A stretch of DNA of 64,000 nt from Stemphylium vesicarium (GCA_004380135.1 QXCR01000012.1:62001-126000), one strand, 5' to 3'. Positions 9,107 through 21,550 are shown, counted from the first letter of the stretch. Numbers and translations: made by a program. The notes: generated by a model not told the origin, from the sequence alone.

Positions 9107-12100
9107 ATGGCTTCCACACCAATTGACGGCGTTAACGGACACCCGGCTCAGCATAAGCAGCTCGAGCAGCTCCTCCACACGCCCGACCGACGACCCTCCC
9201 CTCTTCCCACACATCTGAACGTACCGGGCTCAGGATACTCAACCCCGCGAACAATTCCCCAAGAAGGCTCCGGCGGCTCTGGATATGTCGCGCCAGTCTT
9301 CGAGGGCAAGGATAAGCAGATGGAGGCTGTCATGGACGGCGTCGAGGAGAAGGGCTTCATGCCTCCAGAGCTCGTCGAATCAGAGACCAAGTGGTTCTAC
9401 AACGAGCTAGGCATCGACGATATGTACTTTGCTACTGAGACTGTAGACGCGTAAGCACAAGTGCATTTTTCTGCTCAAGGCTACACTAACGGGTACTGCA
9501 GAATCATCAGCCACATCCACTCGCTCTACGCCGCAAAGGTCGCCGCATATGCCAGGGACGACAAGCGTCTTGAGATCCGCCTTGACAAGGAGGCCTCAGA
9601 CCACGCTGTGTACATCGATACTAGCAGGCCCGGTGTCTCCGTCATTGACGGTCCGCAGTACGAGCAGCGCCTGGGCAAGAAGTACTTGGCCGTCTCAAAA
9701 CCCGGTCTTGCGTACCGTGTTGAGAGTTTCCGCTCCGAGAGCCCATTGCCAGGAAGCGACGAGCAACAGCTGCGATGCTACTTTGTCTACCAGTGCGACT
9801 TTGTGGACCCCAACCCCAGCGAGACTGAGACCAACATCGACAAGATTGGTGACAAGCGCTTCCTGCAGAAAGCGACGGCAAACACCAAGGCCATCTACCA
9901 GCAGGTTCTCCAAGTTGCTGTAGAGCGCACTGGACCTGTCATTGATCACTTCGACATTGAAGGCTCAAGAGACAAGCGTCTCGTTGTTGGTTTCAAGCGC
10001 GGAAGTGCCCTCGGTCTTTTCAGCGCTCTGAGCGACCTGTACCACTACTACGGACTGACGACGTCGCGAAAGTACGTCGAGCAATTCTCGAACGGCTACA
10101 CCGTCATGTCTCTGTACTTGCGCCCACTACCAGGAGCAGCAGGTGCTAAGCACCCACCCATTGAGGCGTCCATCCACCAGATCACCAAGGAGGTTTCGCT
10201 ACTCTACTGCCTTCCGCAAAACAAGTTCCAGACCCTCTTTGCCACAAGTAGGCTGAGTCTGCAAGAGACCATCTACGCGCACTGCGTATGGGTTTTCATT
10301 ACTCACTTCCTCAACCGACTTGGAAGCGAGTACACTGCCCTATCAGCAATCTTGGACTCTGAGAACAGCGTGCATGCTGAACTTCTCTCAAAGCTCAAGC
10401 GGAGGTTGCGTGCTGAGACATTCACCGCCGACTACATCTACGAGATCATCATGACCTACCCAGAGCTCGTCCACACTCTGTATCTGCCTTTCGCAAAGAC
10501 CCACTACGTCCAGACCCGGGGCCAGGAAGATGACTTCCTCCCAACTCTGAGTTATCTCCGCCTACAGGTCGACAAAGTTCAGACTGACGCCGAGTTGACC
10601 GACACCATCAACAAGGCCGTGGTCAACGACCACCACGAGATGGTCATGACCTCTTTCCGCGTGTTCAACAGCTCAGTGCTGAAGACGAACTTCTACACTC
10701 CTACCAAGGTTGCCATCAGCTTCCGTCTTAACCCCACATTCCTCCCATCTTCGGAATACCCCCAGCCGCTGTACGGAATGTTCCTCGTCATTGGTTCAGA
10801 GTTCCGTGGTTTCCACCTGCGCTTCCGCGATATTGCCCGTGGTGGTATCCGTATCGTCAAGTCTCGAAGCCAGGAAGCATACTCAATCAACGCGCGTTCC
10901 ATGTTTGACGAGAACTACAACCTCGCAAACACACAACAGCGGAAAAACAAGGACATCCCCGAAGGTGGATCCAAGGGTGTTGTGCTTCTCGACTTCAAGC
11001 ACCAGGACAAGGCCCGGGGAGCTTTCGAGAAGTACATTGACAGTATTCTCGACCTACTCCTTCCCCCTACCAGCCCTGGTATCAAGGACCCCATCGTCGA
11101 CCTCCACGGAAAGGAAGAGATCCTCTTCATGGGTCCAGATGAGAACACTGCTGATCTTGTCGACTGGGCAACTGAGCATGCTCGTGCTCGAGGTGCTCCT
11201 TGGTGGAAGTCTTTCTTCACTGGAAAGAGCCCTAAGTTGGGTGGTATCCCCCACGACCGATACGGCATGACGACATTGTCTGTTCGTGAGTACGTTAAGG
11301 GAATCTACCGCAAGCTCAACTTGGACCCCAGCAAGGTTCGCAAGATGCAAACTGGAGGTCCGGATGGTGATCTTGGCTCGAACGAGATCCTGCTCAGCAA
11401 TGAGAAGTACATTGCCATCATTGATGGTGCAGGTGTCCTTGTCGACCACAATGGTATCAACCACGAGGAACTCTTGCGTCTGGCCAAGGAGCGTAAGATG
11501 ATCAACCACTTCGATGTGTCAAGACTCTCATCAGAGGGTTACCGTATTCTGGTCGATGACACCAACGTGCGACTACCAAACGGAGACCTGGTCTACAACG
11601 GTACTACCTTCCGAAACACCTTCCATCTCCGCAGCGACATGCACTACGACACCTTCGTTCCCTGCGGTGGTCGACCAGAGTCCATCGACCTGTCTACCGC
11701 CAACAAGCTCATCGTTGACGGCAAGTCGGTAATTCCGTACATTGTCGAAGGTGCCAACCTTTTCATCACTCAAGACGCTAAGCTTCGTCTCGAGAAGGCT
11801 GGTTGCATCTTGTACAAGGATGCTTCGGCCAACAAGGGTGGTGTGACTTCCTCTTCGCTAGAGGTTCTTGCATCCCTTTCCTTCGATGACGAGAGCTTCA
11901 TCAAGCACATGTGTGTCGGGGAGGACGGCCAGGCCCCAGAGTTCTACAACAACTACGTACGAGAAGTTCAGAAGACGATCCAGAACAACGCACGTCTCGA
12001 ATTCGAGGCCATCTGGAGGGAACACCAGAACACTGGTCAGCCACGAAGTGTTCTGAGTGACACGCTCAGTACTGCCATCACCAAGTTGGATGAAGAGCTA

Positions 12101-12402
12101 CAGAACACCGATTTGTGGAAGAACGTTCAATTCAGGGAGTCAGTCCTCAAGGAGGCGCTGCCCAACATCTTGCTTGAGAAGATTGGTCTGGACAAGATCA
12201 TTGAGAGGGTATAGCATAATCTTCTTACATTGCGCAATTAAAACAGAAACTAACAAACAAGCAGGTACCGGACAACTACCTACGTGCTATTTTTGGAAGT
12301 TACCTAGCCAGCCGTTTCGTTTACGAGTACGGTGTATCGGCCAGTCAATTCGCCTTCTTTGACTTCATGAGCAAGCGCATGACTAAGGGCAATGCGCACT
12401 AG
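9107..12402 (+). CDS. GDH2: NAD-specific glutamate dehydrogenase, large form
   Basis: Exons 9107-9450, 9502-12208 and 12265-12402; introns 9451-9501 and 12209-12264. Product about 1062 aa, near yeast Gdh2 (1092). The last exon encodes a 45-residue tail beginning VPDNYLRAIFGSYLASRF; without splicing the frame would stop at 12212. The catalytic core has FRDIARGGIRIVKSRSQEAY and NKDIPEGGSKGVVLL near residues 560-610, the substrate-binding Lys region of the large-GDH family. ETGGPDGDLGS-like residues (here QTGGPDGDLGSNEI) start the dinucleotide-binding domain, and VEGANLFITQDA completes it. It deaminates glutamate to 2-oxoglutarate and ammonium with NAD+, feeding carbon from amino acids into the TCA cycle. 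The N-terminal 100 residues are low-complexity and probably regulatory. Confidence 0.95.
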
Positions 12403-12888
12403 GAACAGTTCGCACGCATGAGCATCGGGATTTAGCAGGCGTTTGGTTTGGATACAAAAGTTACACGTGGTAGGGTTCAGAAGGATTCCGTGACCTCGAA
12501 CACGGGTGGCGCTTAGGGACCCCACTGGTCTGGGTGCTGGCACGGGCGGCTATTTGGCTGTACCAACGAAGGATAGATGAATTGCATATGAACCGATTTA
12601 CGACGATAATACTGAAATGCTCAAGTCTACTTCCGCGCTTATATGTCGTTCCTCAACAATAGTCGCAGGCCATCACGGTATCGTGACAGGGTCTCGGCGA
12701 AAGCGCGTCGCAAACTAAGTACGAACCTGAACATTAGAAGGAGAGGGGCCGCCTTCTCCAAGATCTGGGCCTGAACCAAACCAAGACTTATCCCCGACCC
12801 AGCAGATAGAGCTTCTGCATAGTATACCTTGATTTAGCTAGTCTCCCATTGGCTTGGCTCTCAGCTGACCCTGTCCCATGTGCGCGCA

Positions 12889-12918
12889 TGTGTGTGGTGT
12901 GTGTGTGTGTGTTGTTGT
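12889..12918. repeat. (GT)n microsatellite
   Basis: A run of TG/GT dinucleotides with one interruption, passing into GTTGTT. Simple-sequence repeat in the upstream region of the H1-like gene. Confidence 0.8.
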
Positions 12919-13130
12919 TATGATGAGACACGTCTTCTGTCTCGCTTGGAGAAGTTTAAAAGGGTGTGCGGTGCAGTGCGGATGAGAGGGAACCTCTTTC
13001 CCCCGCTTGCCTGCTCTGCACGTACGTTACTCGACCGCTCTCTCCGCCGCACACACCCCTCCCTTCCTTCCCTTTCGTAACAACCGTTTTTCTTGTCGCG
13101 TCCACGCACAACATCTCTGGTAACCTTTTT

Positions 13131-13451
13131 GTAAGTTTTTCTCTGGTCGCGTATGTTTTCTTCTTCCGTCTTTGCGCTTTTTTTTCGTATCCTTTGCTTG
13201 CTTTTTGTGGTGGTAATCTGTGCGTTATCGAGCGAAGCACGTTGGGGGCGCGCGTGGACGGCATGCGGGGAGGAAACAGCTACTTTACGCGCGTATGCTT
13301 TTTGCGCAACGGTTATCTCTGCCTTCTTTTCTTTGCTTTTGGTCTGGTCGTCCATGTCTGATTCAAACGTGTTATTTTGAGCTTTGGGTTGGTTTTATCG
13401 GGAATTTGGGCTGTATTTTCTGTGGCTCATTTCTAATAACTCGTTCTACAG
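13131..13451 (+). other. Predicted 5'UTR intron (321 nt)
   Basis: Perfect GTAAGT donor at 13131, CTAATAAC branch-like sequence at about 13433-13440 and a TTCTACAG acceptor ending at 13451, 90 bp before the ATG at 13542. T-rich interior. No coding frame is needed to explain it, so it is best read as a leader intron of the H1-like gene. Confidence 0.5.
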
Positions 13452-13541
13452 CCTTCGACTCACCGCTTTCACACGCTATAGAACACGCCAAAAGTCACGT
13501 CAGAATTTGATCAGAGTCGTTTTTAGAAAGATCAAGAAAAG

Positions 13542-14225
13542 ATGGCTGCTACTACACGCGCAAGAACGGGTAAGTTTGACCATTCATATACCTGAAAGAT
13601 TGGCGCATGCACATACGCACAAACTCCATCCATGAACGTTGGATCACGTTCCCCCCAATCCCTCAAAACTACTTCACTATTCTCCTCCTCCCTCCTCAAA
13701 CCCCAGATCCAACAAACAATTAACACAAAAAAACAGGCAACTCCAAACCCCGCGTCGTTTCCGCAATCGAAGCCGCAATCACCCCCTCCACAAAGCGCAG
13801 CTCAACCACAAAAGCAAACACATCCAAGCCCCGCACCAGCACCAGCAGCACCGCCAACAAAGTGACCAGCGGCCGTGTTACCAAGCCCAAGACCACCACC
13901 ACCACCACTACCACTACCACCAAGACAGCAAAGCCCAAGGCCACGACGCCCAAGAAGACAGGCGCCAATGTCAAGACGGTGAAGAAGCCGAGGACCAAGA
14001 CAGAGAAGGTGGTGGACAAGGTTGTAGGCAAGGCGGAGAAGGTGGTTGGTGATATTGAAGGAAAGCCAGGCAAGAAAGTATGTTATCTTTTCCTCTCGTC
14101 CTTGTTCATCTTGAGATAAAAAAAAACTCTAACACAGATTGTAGGCTGCGGGAACTGCCAAAGTCAGAGGTACTGACTCGACGACTAAGCGTGCTGCCCC
14201 GCGTGCTCGCGCCGTCAAGGCATAG
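13542..14225 (+). CDS. Small basic Lys/Thr/Ala-rich protein, linker-histone-like
   Basis: Exons 13542-13569, 13737-14077 and 14145-14225; introns 13570-13736 and 14078-14144. Product 149 aa. It starts MAATTRARTG, continues with a Ser/Thr/Lys-rich middle including ten consecutive Thr codons (13892-13921), then KPRTKTEKVVDKVVGKAEKV, and ends with a basic AAPRARAVKA tail. Strong positive charge, no globular domain and AK/TK repeats resemble the tails of histone H1 or HMG-like chromatin proteins. The final acceptor at 14144 was chosen because it gives a basic tail; the AG at 14137 gives a different short end. Function is inferred from composition only. Confidence 0.65.
13892..13921 (+). repeat. 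Coding trinucleotide repeat (ACC/ACT)10, Thr10
   Basis: Ten threonine codons in a row, eight ACC and two ACT, inside the H1-like gene. Near-pure repeat, so likely length-variable between strains. Confidence 0.85.
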
Positions 14226-14819
14226 ATTATCGAGGGATTGATACGTTCTTCTGTCGTGGCCGCGCTCTAAGTGAGGCGGGCGCGAAAACGATAATTGAAC
14301 AGCTCATCTGCGGCTATGCTGCTTTCTCGTTGCTGTCGATTTCATGGTATGAGTTTTTGTTCTGTTTCGGAAAGTGTATGATAAGATACCCGGGCGTTTT
14401 TGTTTGATTTCTCGCTGTTTCTACTACTACTACTACTACTACTACTACTATAGAAAGGGTGGGAATTTTGAACTTGAAATGGCATAAGAAACACCCATGT
14501 TTACAGGCATGTGTGTGCATACTTCTGTCGTCGCGTGTTGGCATCAAGCGTATAGCCACTCGTCAACGCACTCCTGATACGAAGAGTACTTCTTCTGTTT
14601 GCCACAAAGGAAGAGCTGCAGGTGTGCAGATCATGAAAGCGTGTGCTTCGAAGCTGGGGCTTGGTAGAGCAGGGCGCGGAAGCATGCACGTCAAGTCCAT
14701 GCGAAGAACAAAAGAATACTCCTATATTCAATTAAAACGAACACTCAGATGGCACTGCCCAATACGACGCTACACCAATCATCTCAATCATAGTTCCCAT
14801 TTTTCTTCCGAGTAACTCT
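14226..14819. other. Convergent intergenic region with (CTA)10
   Basis: About 590 bp between the 3' ends of the H1-like gene and the P450. Apart from the CTA microsatellite it shows only terminator-type AT-rich sequence. Confidence 0.5.
14421..14450. repeat. (CTA)10 microsatellite
   Basis: Ten uninterrupted CTA units in the convergent intergenic region. Confidence 0.95.
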
Positions 14820-16491
14820 CTATCTAAAAATTACCTTGACCTCCTTGGCAGGCTGCAACACAATATCAGCATGCAACCCCGGGTCAACGCCACCCATCCT
14901 ATTCTCCACCGTCTCGAACCGCTGGAACAATCTTACAAGCGTGTACCCCATCTCGGTAAGCGCAAACTGTTGACCGATACAGATACGCGGCCCGCCGTTG
15001 AAGGGTACATAAGTCCAGCTCTTCGGGGTCCACGAGTCCCAGCGATCGGGCGCGAAAGCCGAGGGAGGAGGGAAAGACTTGGATGAAGGCGGGTACAGGT
15101 CAGCGCGACGTTGCATGACAAGCGTAGAGTAGCCAATTGGTGTACCGGCGGGAATACCGATGGGCTGTTGGCCGTCGGCGCCGCCGCCCATGGGGAGAGT
15201 AGTGTCTTTGAGGGAGATACGGATGTTGTATGGGACGACGGGGTAGAGACGGAGGGTCTCGTTGATGATGTGTTGGAGGTACTTCATGTTCTTGAGATGC
15301 TCGTATGTTGGCTGGCGCTCAAGGCCGACAGTGTCGATAATCTCCTGGCGCAGTTTGGCGAGGATGGCGGGGTCCATGGACAGGTGGTAGATGACCCATG
15401 TGAGGGTGCAGGCTGTTGTGTCACGGCCAGCTAGCAGGATGCTGACGAGTTGGTCACGGAGCATGTCTCGGTCACGCGTGTACCCTGCGATGGCATGGAG
15501 GAAAGTATAACCTTCGTCGTGGTTTGTCTTCTTCTCTAGTTCCTCTGGGGAAAGGGCGAGAGCTCTGTCAATGAAGGTAGACACGAAATCGTTGATGGTT
15601 TTGATGGAGTCGTAGAAACCCATCCGCTTTCGGGGAACAAACCAGTTTAACGGACTGCAGCGAATTAGTAGAGTTTTGCACATGTAGTCTATGTCTACAT
15701 ACCCAATTTTGGCTATTATGCTCTGTACACGTTGAGCGTTGTAGAAGGCCTCGGCAAAGGCTGTTTGGGGCTCTTCCAAACTACCGACACTCTGGCCCAG
15801 CAGGAAATGTGTAGCGGCATCCAAGGTATATCTGAACATCATGTCGAGGGTATCGATCTCTTTGCCCTGGCCTATCTTGGAGAGAAGGATCTGGGTGTGC
15901 TGCTCGAAGATGTCGATATCGCTGAGGCGGTCCTTGACGAATTGTGGGCGAATGAGTTGGCGCGAGTTGTGCCATAGTTGGCCGTCGGTTGTGAAGATAC
16001 CTGTAGTCATATCGTTAACCACTGTCTAATCTCACAACTCGCACTCGTGGGAGAGGTTCAGGACAAGATGTCCACCACATACCATTGCCCAAGAATGTAT
16101 GCCAGTCCTTCCTGAACTGTTCTCCCTTGCCGTAGTCCTTGAACTGGGTTGCCAAAATAGCCTTGATGTTCTCTGGGTCTGCGGTCAAGATGACGCGCTC
16201 GCCTATGCCAGCCTCGATGGTGTAGCGCCCCGGACCGCACCACCTCTCAAACATTCTGATCCACATGTCGTAGGTTTCGTCTTTCATCGCTTTCGTGATG
16301 ACATCGTATGCCATGTCCACGCCATATGGGAAGTACGTTGTCCGGATTGGCGCACGAGCGCCGAGCTTTCGAATGCGCGCATTGAGGTAGACTCTTTGAG
16401 AGATGTTGTAACCGATGTAGAGGACAGCTAAGGCACCGAGCAGGTACGGTGTAGCGAGCTGTGTGCCGAGAATTTGGGCCATGGTGGGCAA
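14820..16491 (-). CDS. Cytochrome P450, CYP52-type (alkane/fatty-acid omega-hydroxylase)
   Basis: Minus-strand exons 16491-16083, 16000-15703 and 15654-14820; introns 16001-16082 and 15655-15702. The second intron is 48 nt, in frame and stop-free, but splicing it turns the region into IGPLNWFVPRK, the expected CYP52 sequence. Product 513 aa. A membrane anchor occupies residues 12-32. HTFLGNG/IFTTDGQLWHNSR spans the first intron and is characteristic of the family. The I-helix AGRDTTACTLTW, the ETLR of the K-helix and the heme loop FNGGPRICIGQQ with its Cys ligand are all present. CYP52 enzymes hydroxylate n-alkanes and fatty acids at the terminal carbon in the ER with NADPH-P450 reductase. 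A second Met at residue 4 could be the start. Confidence 0.92.
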
Positions 16492-17679
16492 TATCTCAAG
16501 AGTCGCTGTGGGCCTTCAGCGGGCGTTAGCAGCGCATAAGTACTAGGCAATATTCACATGCCGCACGTCAGATACGACAAGGACGGGTGACGAAACGTAC
16601 TCTAGTTTCTCGGTAGGACAAGGACGCCGAAGTTTAGCAGGCGCGGCAGCAAGTCAGGAACGTCTCAGTGGCGCGGGGTTAGCCCATGCTTTAGCCCAGA
16701 AGCGCTCGCCATGGCTTCATTCTTTCACTCAGCTTGCCATCCAGACGGCACATGCCTGCTTTTTTGCACCTCGGGTATGACATGCAAGGGGATTCATGCC
16801 GCGAGATTCGCCATTCCGGACATGTCTGGAACGGACAGGCGACGGGCGTAATTGCGCATGCGCATTCTCGCATGTCTGCATCCTGGCAGCTTGTAAAAGC
16901 GGGGAAGGGCGATCGAGGTTGTAAAACAAAGTGGGGAATGGGGACGCTTCGTGACGTTGTCGTTCGGACGAACTATGGAAGTCTTGGGTCTCCGGACGCC
17001 GTGCCAATGAAAGACTACGTGAGGGCGGATTGCAAAGGAATCGAAATGCTATAATGCTGCTGCCTGGAAACATCTCAGCTATAGGTCTGTTATAAAGGTC
17101 GTGGTGCTAAACCTTCAATCCCACCAGAGATCAGCCGGCGTGCCTCGGCGCGTCCATCTCTGCCGCCATCTATATCGCCATTCATCTCAAGCACGCCGCC
17201 ACGAAACTCAAAAAGCTTGCGCAATGACAAATTTTGTAAAGGAGCTATTACACCATGAAGAACATCGAGCACTGGGAACTACGACGTCTGACATGAAGTC
17301 GGCCAGGCTGAGGCTGAACGGCTGCATGGCACGGCGCCTCAGGCCCAAGGCGGCTGCATGCCCCACCATCCCACCTCGTGTCTCCAGCTCTTGGCTAAGC
17401 CATGCAATACCTTAGAAGCTACAGTTCAACGACCATTCTTGACACTATACAGGATCGTCAGAGTAGTGTGATATCACCAAGTGTGACTACCGACAATCTT
17501 GTGAGCCGGATCGTGCGGAGATCACAGTAGGGGGGTATCGAATCGGACCTACATCGCCTTGCGCCAGTCTTCAACTTTATACATTGCTGACATCTCCTTC
17601 ATTCTCTCCCAAGTCACATATCTCTTGCGCATTGTTTTGCTCTTTGGTTACGTGAACGTTTGTCGCTGCCATCCAGTCC
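16492..17679. promoter_or_regulatory. Divergent promoter region (P450 / hexosaminidase)
   Basis: 1.19 kb between divergent starts. It has CCTCGG boxes at 16769-16774 and 17143-17148, the core bound by fatty-acid regulators FarA/FarB in Aspergillus. It also has a 12-bp palindrome TGCGCATGCGCA at 16853-16864, a near-palindrome CCGGACATGTCTGG near 16817, and a TATAAA at about 17091. No coding frame stands out. Confidence 0.4.
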
Positions 17680-19693
17680 ATGATGAAATACCTCATACCC
17701 TTGTCTTTCCTCATATCCTCAGCCGTCGCGATATGGCCGGTACCTGTCTCGTACGAGCACGGTGATGCCGTTCTCTTTGTCAACAAAGACGTTCCGTTTT
17801 ACTGGTACGAAGCTGGCGCAAAGAATGTAGGCTCATTCTTGGATCAAATCCCCCTTTTCTTCGCGTCAAACTCTAACACGGGTCTGGAATCACAGGACAG
17901 CGGAACGCTGAAGCGTCATGGAAGCCACGCAGAGCTATCATTGAGCGAGAACGCAACGCACGACAGCATCTCGGGCGACGACATCATCAGTTTTGCCATT
18001 GACTCGACTTGGAAAACCGTCTTCGAGCAGAACTTCTATCCATGGAAATTCCATCCGCGAGACTGGGATGAACCCTCCCCTGGAACCTCGAACACGTCAT
18101 ATGTATCCCGCGTCGAAATCAGATTGCTCTCTGCCGATCCCAAAAACGTTGCAAAGCCGCTAGCTGGCGAAGTCGACGAATCCTACAGCCTTAGCTTGAC
18201 AAAAGAAGGTCTCGCTACTATCAGCGCGAACACGAGTGTAGGCGTCTCGCGTGGTCTAAACACATTCACGCAGCTCTTCTACGCGCATTCTGACCAAGAC
18301 AACGTGTACACGCCTCTGGCCCCCGTCACCATTTTCGACGCACCTAAGTTTGAACACCGAGGAATCAACCTTGACGTGTCTCGAAACTACTTCGCCGTAA
18401 GCGATGTAAAACGTCACATCGACGCGTGCGCGTACAACAAAATGAACCGTTTCCATCTCCACGTGACAGATGCGCAATCATGGCCGTTGGAGATTCCATC
18501 CATGCCCGAGTTATCAGCAAAAGGAGCCTATCGTCCAGACTATGTCTATACAAGCGATGATTTCAAGAACATGCAACGCCACGCTGCGCTACAGGGCGTC
18601 GAAATGATTACGGAAATAGATATGCCAGGCCACACGTCAAGCATCCACCACAGTTTCCCCGATTTAGTCGCCGCTTTCAATATCCAGCCTGACTGGTAAG
18701 TCGTGATAGTCCATGATGTGCATGAACAATATGCTGAATACCGGCCCCCAGGGACACCTACGCAGCTGAGCCCCCGTCCGGAACCTTGAAACTGAACTCT
18801 TCGGCCGTCACCACGTTTCTTGAAAAACTCTTCGACGACCTGCTCCCACGCGTGTCTCCCTACTCAGCCTACTTCCACACAGGCGGCGACGAAGTCAACA
18901 AGAATGCATACTTACTCGACGACACTGTCAAGAGCAATGATACCGCCATCCTACAACCCCTCATGCAAGCCTTTGTTGACCGAAACCACGACCAAGTCCG
19001 CGCCAAGGGTCTCACACCCGTGGTCTGGGAGGAAATGCTGTTGGAATGGAACGTCACGCTGGGCTCAGACGTCATTGTGCAATCATGGCAGAGCGACGAA
19101 GCTGTCGCGCAGATAGTAGCCAGCGGGCATAAAGCGCTGGTTGGCAACTACAACTACTGGGTAGGTCTACCCTCGTCTTTCACATAGCCCGTTCATAAAC
19201 CCTTTCGAGCTCAATCTAGAGAAAAGGAAAGAGATTTTGTATGCTGATCTAATCATCCCAACAGTACCTCGACTGCGGCGCCGGCCAATGGCTAAACTTC
19301 GACCCCTCGGCCAGCGCAGACGCCTGGCCCTACCAAGACTACTGCGCCCCCTTCCACAACTGGCGCTTGATATACTCCTACGATCCGCTCTCCGGCGTCC
19401 CAGAGTCGGACCAGCACCTCGTCATCGGCGGCGAGGCGCACATGTGGGCCGAACAAACCGATCCCGTCAATGTCGATCAAATGGTTTGGCCGCGTGCTGC
19501 GGCCGCCGCTGAGATCCTGTGGAGCGGGGCCAAGGATGCACAGGGTGGGAATCGTAGTCAGATTGATGCCGCGCCGAGGCTGAGTGAGATGAGGGAGAGG
19601 CTTGTGGCGAGGGGTGTGGGTGCGAGTAGTATTCAGATGCCGTATTGTACTATGGAGGGTGTGGTTTGCCAGTTGGGGTATAACAGGGGTTGA
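17680..19693 (+). CDS. Secreted beta-N-acetylhexosaminidase (GH20)
   Basis: Exons 17680-18695, 18752-19160 and 19265-19693; introns 18696-18751 and 19161-19264. Product about 617 aa. Residues 1-18 (MMKYLIPLSFLISSAVA) form a signal peptide. A GH20b-like N-terminal domain is followed by the catalytic barrel starting FEHRGINLDVSRNYF. The catalytic Asp-Glu pair is in FHTGGDEVNKNAY (exon 2), and GGEAHMWAEQTD with PRAAAAAEILWSG closes the barrel. Several N-x-S/T sequons fit secretion. The enzyme removes terminal GlcNAc/GalNAc from chitin oligomers and glycans, acting after endochitinases in cell-wall turnover or nutrition. A second Met directly after the first may be used. Confidence 0.93.
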
Positions 19694-19904
19694 GGGGGAG
19701 ATGTGGGAAAGAGGTGTGGGTATGGGAGAGTGTGGTATTTGTTAGAGTGAACAGTTGGGCAATTGGAATCGGGTGTTGATTCCAGTTACGTGGATGTGGG
19801 TCGCATTCATCAACTCAATCGCAGGGTCCCCGCAAGGAACAGCTTCTGGGTGTTCGGCGCAGAGCGCCATGTTCAATTTTCTTTGATACAGAACACTAAA
19901 GATG

Positions 19905-21478
19905 CTAAAATTCCATGGCATCAGCGCCGTCTTCCCTCTCCCTCTTCATCGCAGGCTTCTCTTCTTCCAACAGCCCAGCGACAAAGCGCCTGAAGTAATC
20001 CACATACGGCTTCAGGCTCGTCTTCTCCCAATCCTGCATCTTTTTATCCGTCTCCTCGCCAGACCAGTCGTCAATTTCCTGCAGTAATTGCGTGACTGTC
20101 GGTACACCCAAGGGATCAAACTCTTCCACTGTCCGCGTGTCAATGGGCACACAGACTCTTCCCGTACCGGGATGTATGACAAAAGGACTCTTGAGCAAAT
20201 GGTTGAGCTTCTTGGAGACTTCGGCGTCGAGACGCGGGTATGTGTATTCTAGGATGATGTCTTGCTTGGCTTCTCGGAGTTCCTTGGGAGTTTTCGAGAG
20301 GGCACCCGATTCGGCGAGGGCGTTGATGTCAGCCCATTTGGAGGCACTGGGGCGGGAGGGTGCGGAACTCCATTTCTTTTGTAGCGCGGCTTTAAGGGAG
20401 GGGTCAGGGAGTAGGTTGAGGAGGTGGGCAGCCTTTTCGTCGCTGGCCCAGGGATCTTGGTCGGCTAGAATGGATGTTTGGAAGTGCTCCTTGAGAATGT
20501 CCAAACTGCGCTCTAGATGTGGGTGGAGGGGTCGTCGGGCATGGACCTTTTTACCGCCCTGGTCGCCTCCCTTCAGGAGTTCGAGATAGCTGGCTACAGA
20601 GCGACGTTTCTGGTCGTCCATCTCTCGTGCACGCTTATCGCAGACCCAGGCGTGAGCACCACGACGACCCGAGTAGACCCAGAGTATGTGTTTGAAGCCA
20701 AAATCCTCGCGCAGGGCGACGTCAATGGTCTTGATAGCCATTGTTATGAAGCCCCAACACTTGAGACAAATGTTCGCACCTGTGCAACAGGTTCTGATGT
20801 CGTCGTAATCCGTCATATCAATATCGAATACCAATTCCTTCATCAGCGGGCGGAATGCGCTAGCTTTCCGTAGTGTCTTCCTGTCCCTCGGGTTTGTGCT
20901 GTACATGGGGCCGATTTCGAAACGCGACGGCAGCATGTTCACACATTGCTTTCGTAGTAGATCGGCGGATGGGAAGGACTGGTAACGTAGGTATGCGTCG
21001 TTGGGGAGGGTGAATGCAAATTCGCGATGGGCAAAGTCATTGCTCGGTGTTGCGGAATGATTCAGCCATTGGAAGAGCGGACGGAAGGGAAAAAGGCGTT
21101 GGTAGAATGCGCGCATTACATCCGGATCGGAAAATGACGACTTGGAACTAATGTTGCTTTCTGCGTGTCAGCCGCTGAGAATTAATATGGTCCTGGGCTG
21201 GCGGGGGCGTACATTGGGGCTGGCTGTGACGCATCTTCTTGTGAGGTGGGCGCCGGTGCGCTTGAGGCGAACTCTGAGTCTGAGTCTGCATCGTCGAACA
21301 TCTCCTCAAGCTTGACTTTGGCCGTCTCCGCTGCGACTGCCGTTGGTGCATCGTCCATGGCGACATCCATGGCGACATCTTCCTGCGTCTCTGCTTCGGG
21401 CTTGACGTTGTCGGCTTGCGAAGCCGGCTGCGACATTTCTTCTGCGGGCGTCAATTCGGGAGATATCGAGTGCGGCAT
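19905..21478 (-). CDS. PRI1: DNA primase small (catalytic) subunit
   Basis: Minus-strand exons 21478-21213 and 21147-19905, intron 21148-21212. About 502 aa. The acceptor ACATTAG at 21148 was chosen because the other AG gives a stop; the join reads ISKSSFSDPDVMRAFYQRLF. ELVFDIDMTDYDD carries the catalytic Asp pair. CCTGANICLKCW is the zinc motif, and SGRRGAHAWVCD is the conserved nucleotide-binding loop of archaeo-eukaryotic primases. Together with the large subunit and Pol alpha it makes RNA primers. The acidic, Ser/Ala-rich N-terminal 85 residues are a variable fungal extension. In-frame Mets exist at 21514 and 21490; 21478 (MPHSISPE) was chosen because it lies furthest downstream of the MCB box at 21551. 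Confidence 0.93.
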
Positions 21479-21550
21479 CGTGGGTATCATTAATCCGTCT
21501 TTGTGGGTGCACACTTGGGATTGTTGGAGTGAAAGGGTCGGCCACGGTCA

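Larger units (their letters stand above)
12403..13541. other. Intergenic / 5' leader of the H1-like gene
   Basis: 1.14 kb. It contains a (GT)n tract at 12889-12918, pyrimidine-rich stretches from 13000 on, and a likely 5'UTR intron at 13131-13451. No protein-coding frame is convincing. Confidence 0.45.

Noticed and set aside
13720..14073. Minus-strand hydrophobic ORF with a Val-rich run
   Set aside because: The Val run is the complement of the Thr codon repeat in the H1-like gene; it is a shadow.
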